Shown here piece after piece: positions 63,877-64,000 of a stretch of DNA of 64,000 nt. The first letter of the stretch is position 1, and each line of letters opens with the position of its first letter. The translations under genes and the position numbers were made by a program. Origin of the DNA: Hyaloperonospora brassicae (Eukaryota > Oomycota > Peronosporomycetes > Peronosporales > Peronosporaceae); assembly GCA_947650285.1 (NCBI GenBank), contig CANTFL010000174.1, positions 905,542 through 969,541 of the forward strand, written 5' to 3'. The notes under the pieces are model-generated. The model saw only the letters and a list, made by a program, of their open reading frames with translations. It had not been told where the DNA came from and made no database searches.

Positions 63877-64000
63877 TGTAACGGGGCACACCCTTGCGTA
63901 ACTTAACGCAAGGGATTTGGGTGCCCCGACGGACGTACACGTGGCGAGCGAGGAAGCGTAGGTAGGGTAAAAGTAGAACTGTTATATTAATAAATTAAGT
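63877..64000 (+). repeat. Family C LTR, partial at window end
   Basis: It begins TGTAACGGGGCACACCCTTG and follows 58311-58434 closely, including the nested hairpin (GGGGCAC / GTGCCCC around CCCTTGCGT / ACGCAAGGG). It is inserted in the integrase frame of the neighbouring element. Confidence 0.9.

Overview
The window looks like a repeat-rich chromosomal segment of a plant-pathogenic oomycete (Peronosporales, Phytophthora/downy-mildew type). Three things support this: two paralogous genes with the layout of RxLR-WY secreted effectors, degenerate Ty3/Gypsy and Ty1/Copia retrotransposons filling about half of the sequence, and a small island of eukaryotic housekeeping genes with introns of about 71-73 bp. 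I saw no bacterial operon, rRNA, tRNA or CRISPR.

Layout. A segmental duplication frames the window. Copy A is 1-5145 plus 24819-26036 plus 31429-33335. Copy B is about 53300-63335. Copy A is split by a minus-strand Gypsy element (E1, 5146-24818), which itself carries a nested plus-strand Gypsy element (E3, 10513-21919, 4-bp target duplication TTCG). A Copia element (26037-31428) sits 30 bp in front of the copy A effector start codon and has a TA-flanked MITE in its 3' LTR. Copy B carries solo LTRs instead. A single-copy gene island follows copy A: an Integrator subunit 2-like gene with several lesions, a small coiled-coil gene (perhaps CFAP141-like), a GID8/CTLH-domain relic, and a minus-strand Lines homologue. 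After it come unidentified coding debris, an LTR fragment, a second minus-strand Gypsy element (E2, 40693-49123) with a nested solo LTR of the E3 family, and 4 kb of anonymous sequence. Copy B ends where another Gypsy element interrupts its Integrator gene after about 38 codons.

The gene with a likely present-day role is the effector pair. Each copy has a signal peptide, a degenerate RxLR (ELLR/KLLR), a degenerate dEER and a C-terminal WY-like fold. The flanks just upstream and downstream are about 97% alike between copies, while the effector reading frames are far more divergent. The copies also differ in promoter context and in a C-terminal basic tract.

The least conventional signal is structural. 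The LTRs and coding parts of E1, E2 and the solo LTRs are packed with short perfect hairpins, often back to back. The E3 LTR instead carries a dense GATC array. E1 and E2 also both carry coding-like sequence on the strand opposite to pol, between integrase and the 3' LTR. Because most coding regions are broken, the retroelements are annotated as relics, and the disabling changes are described but not repaired.
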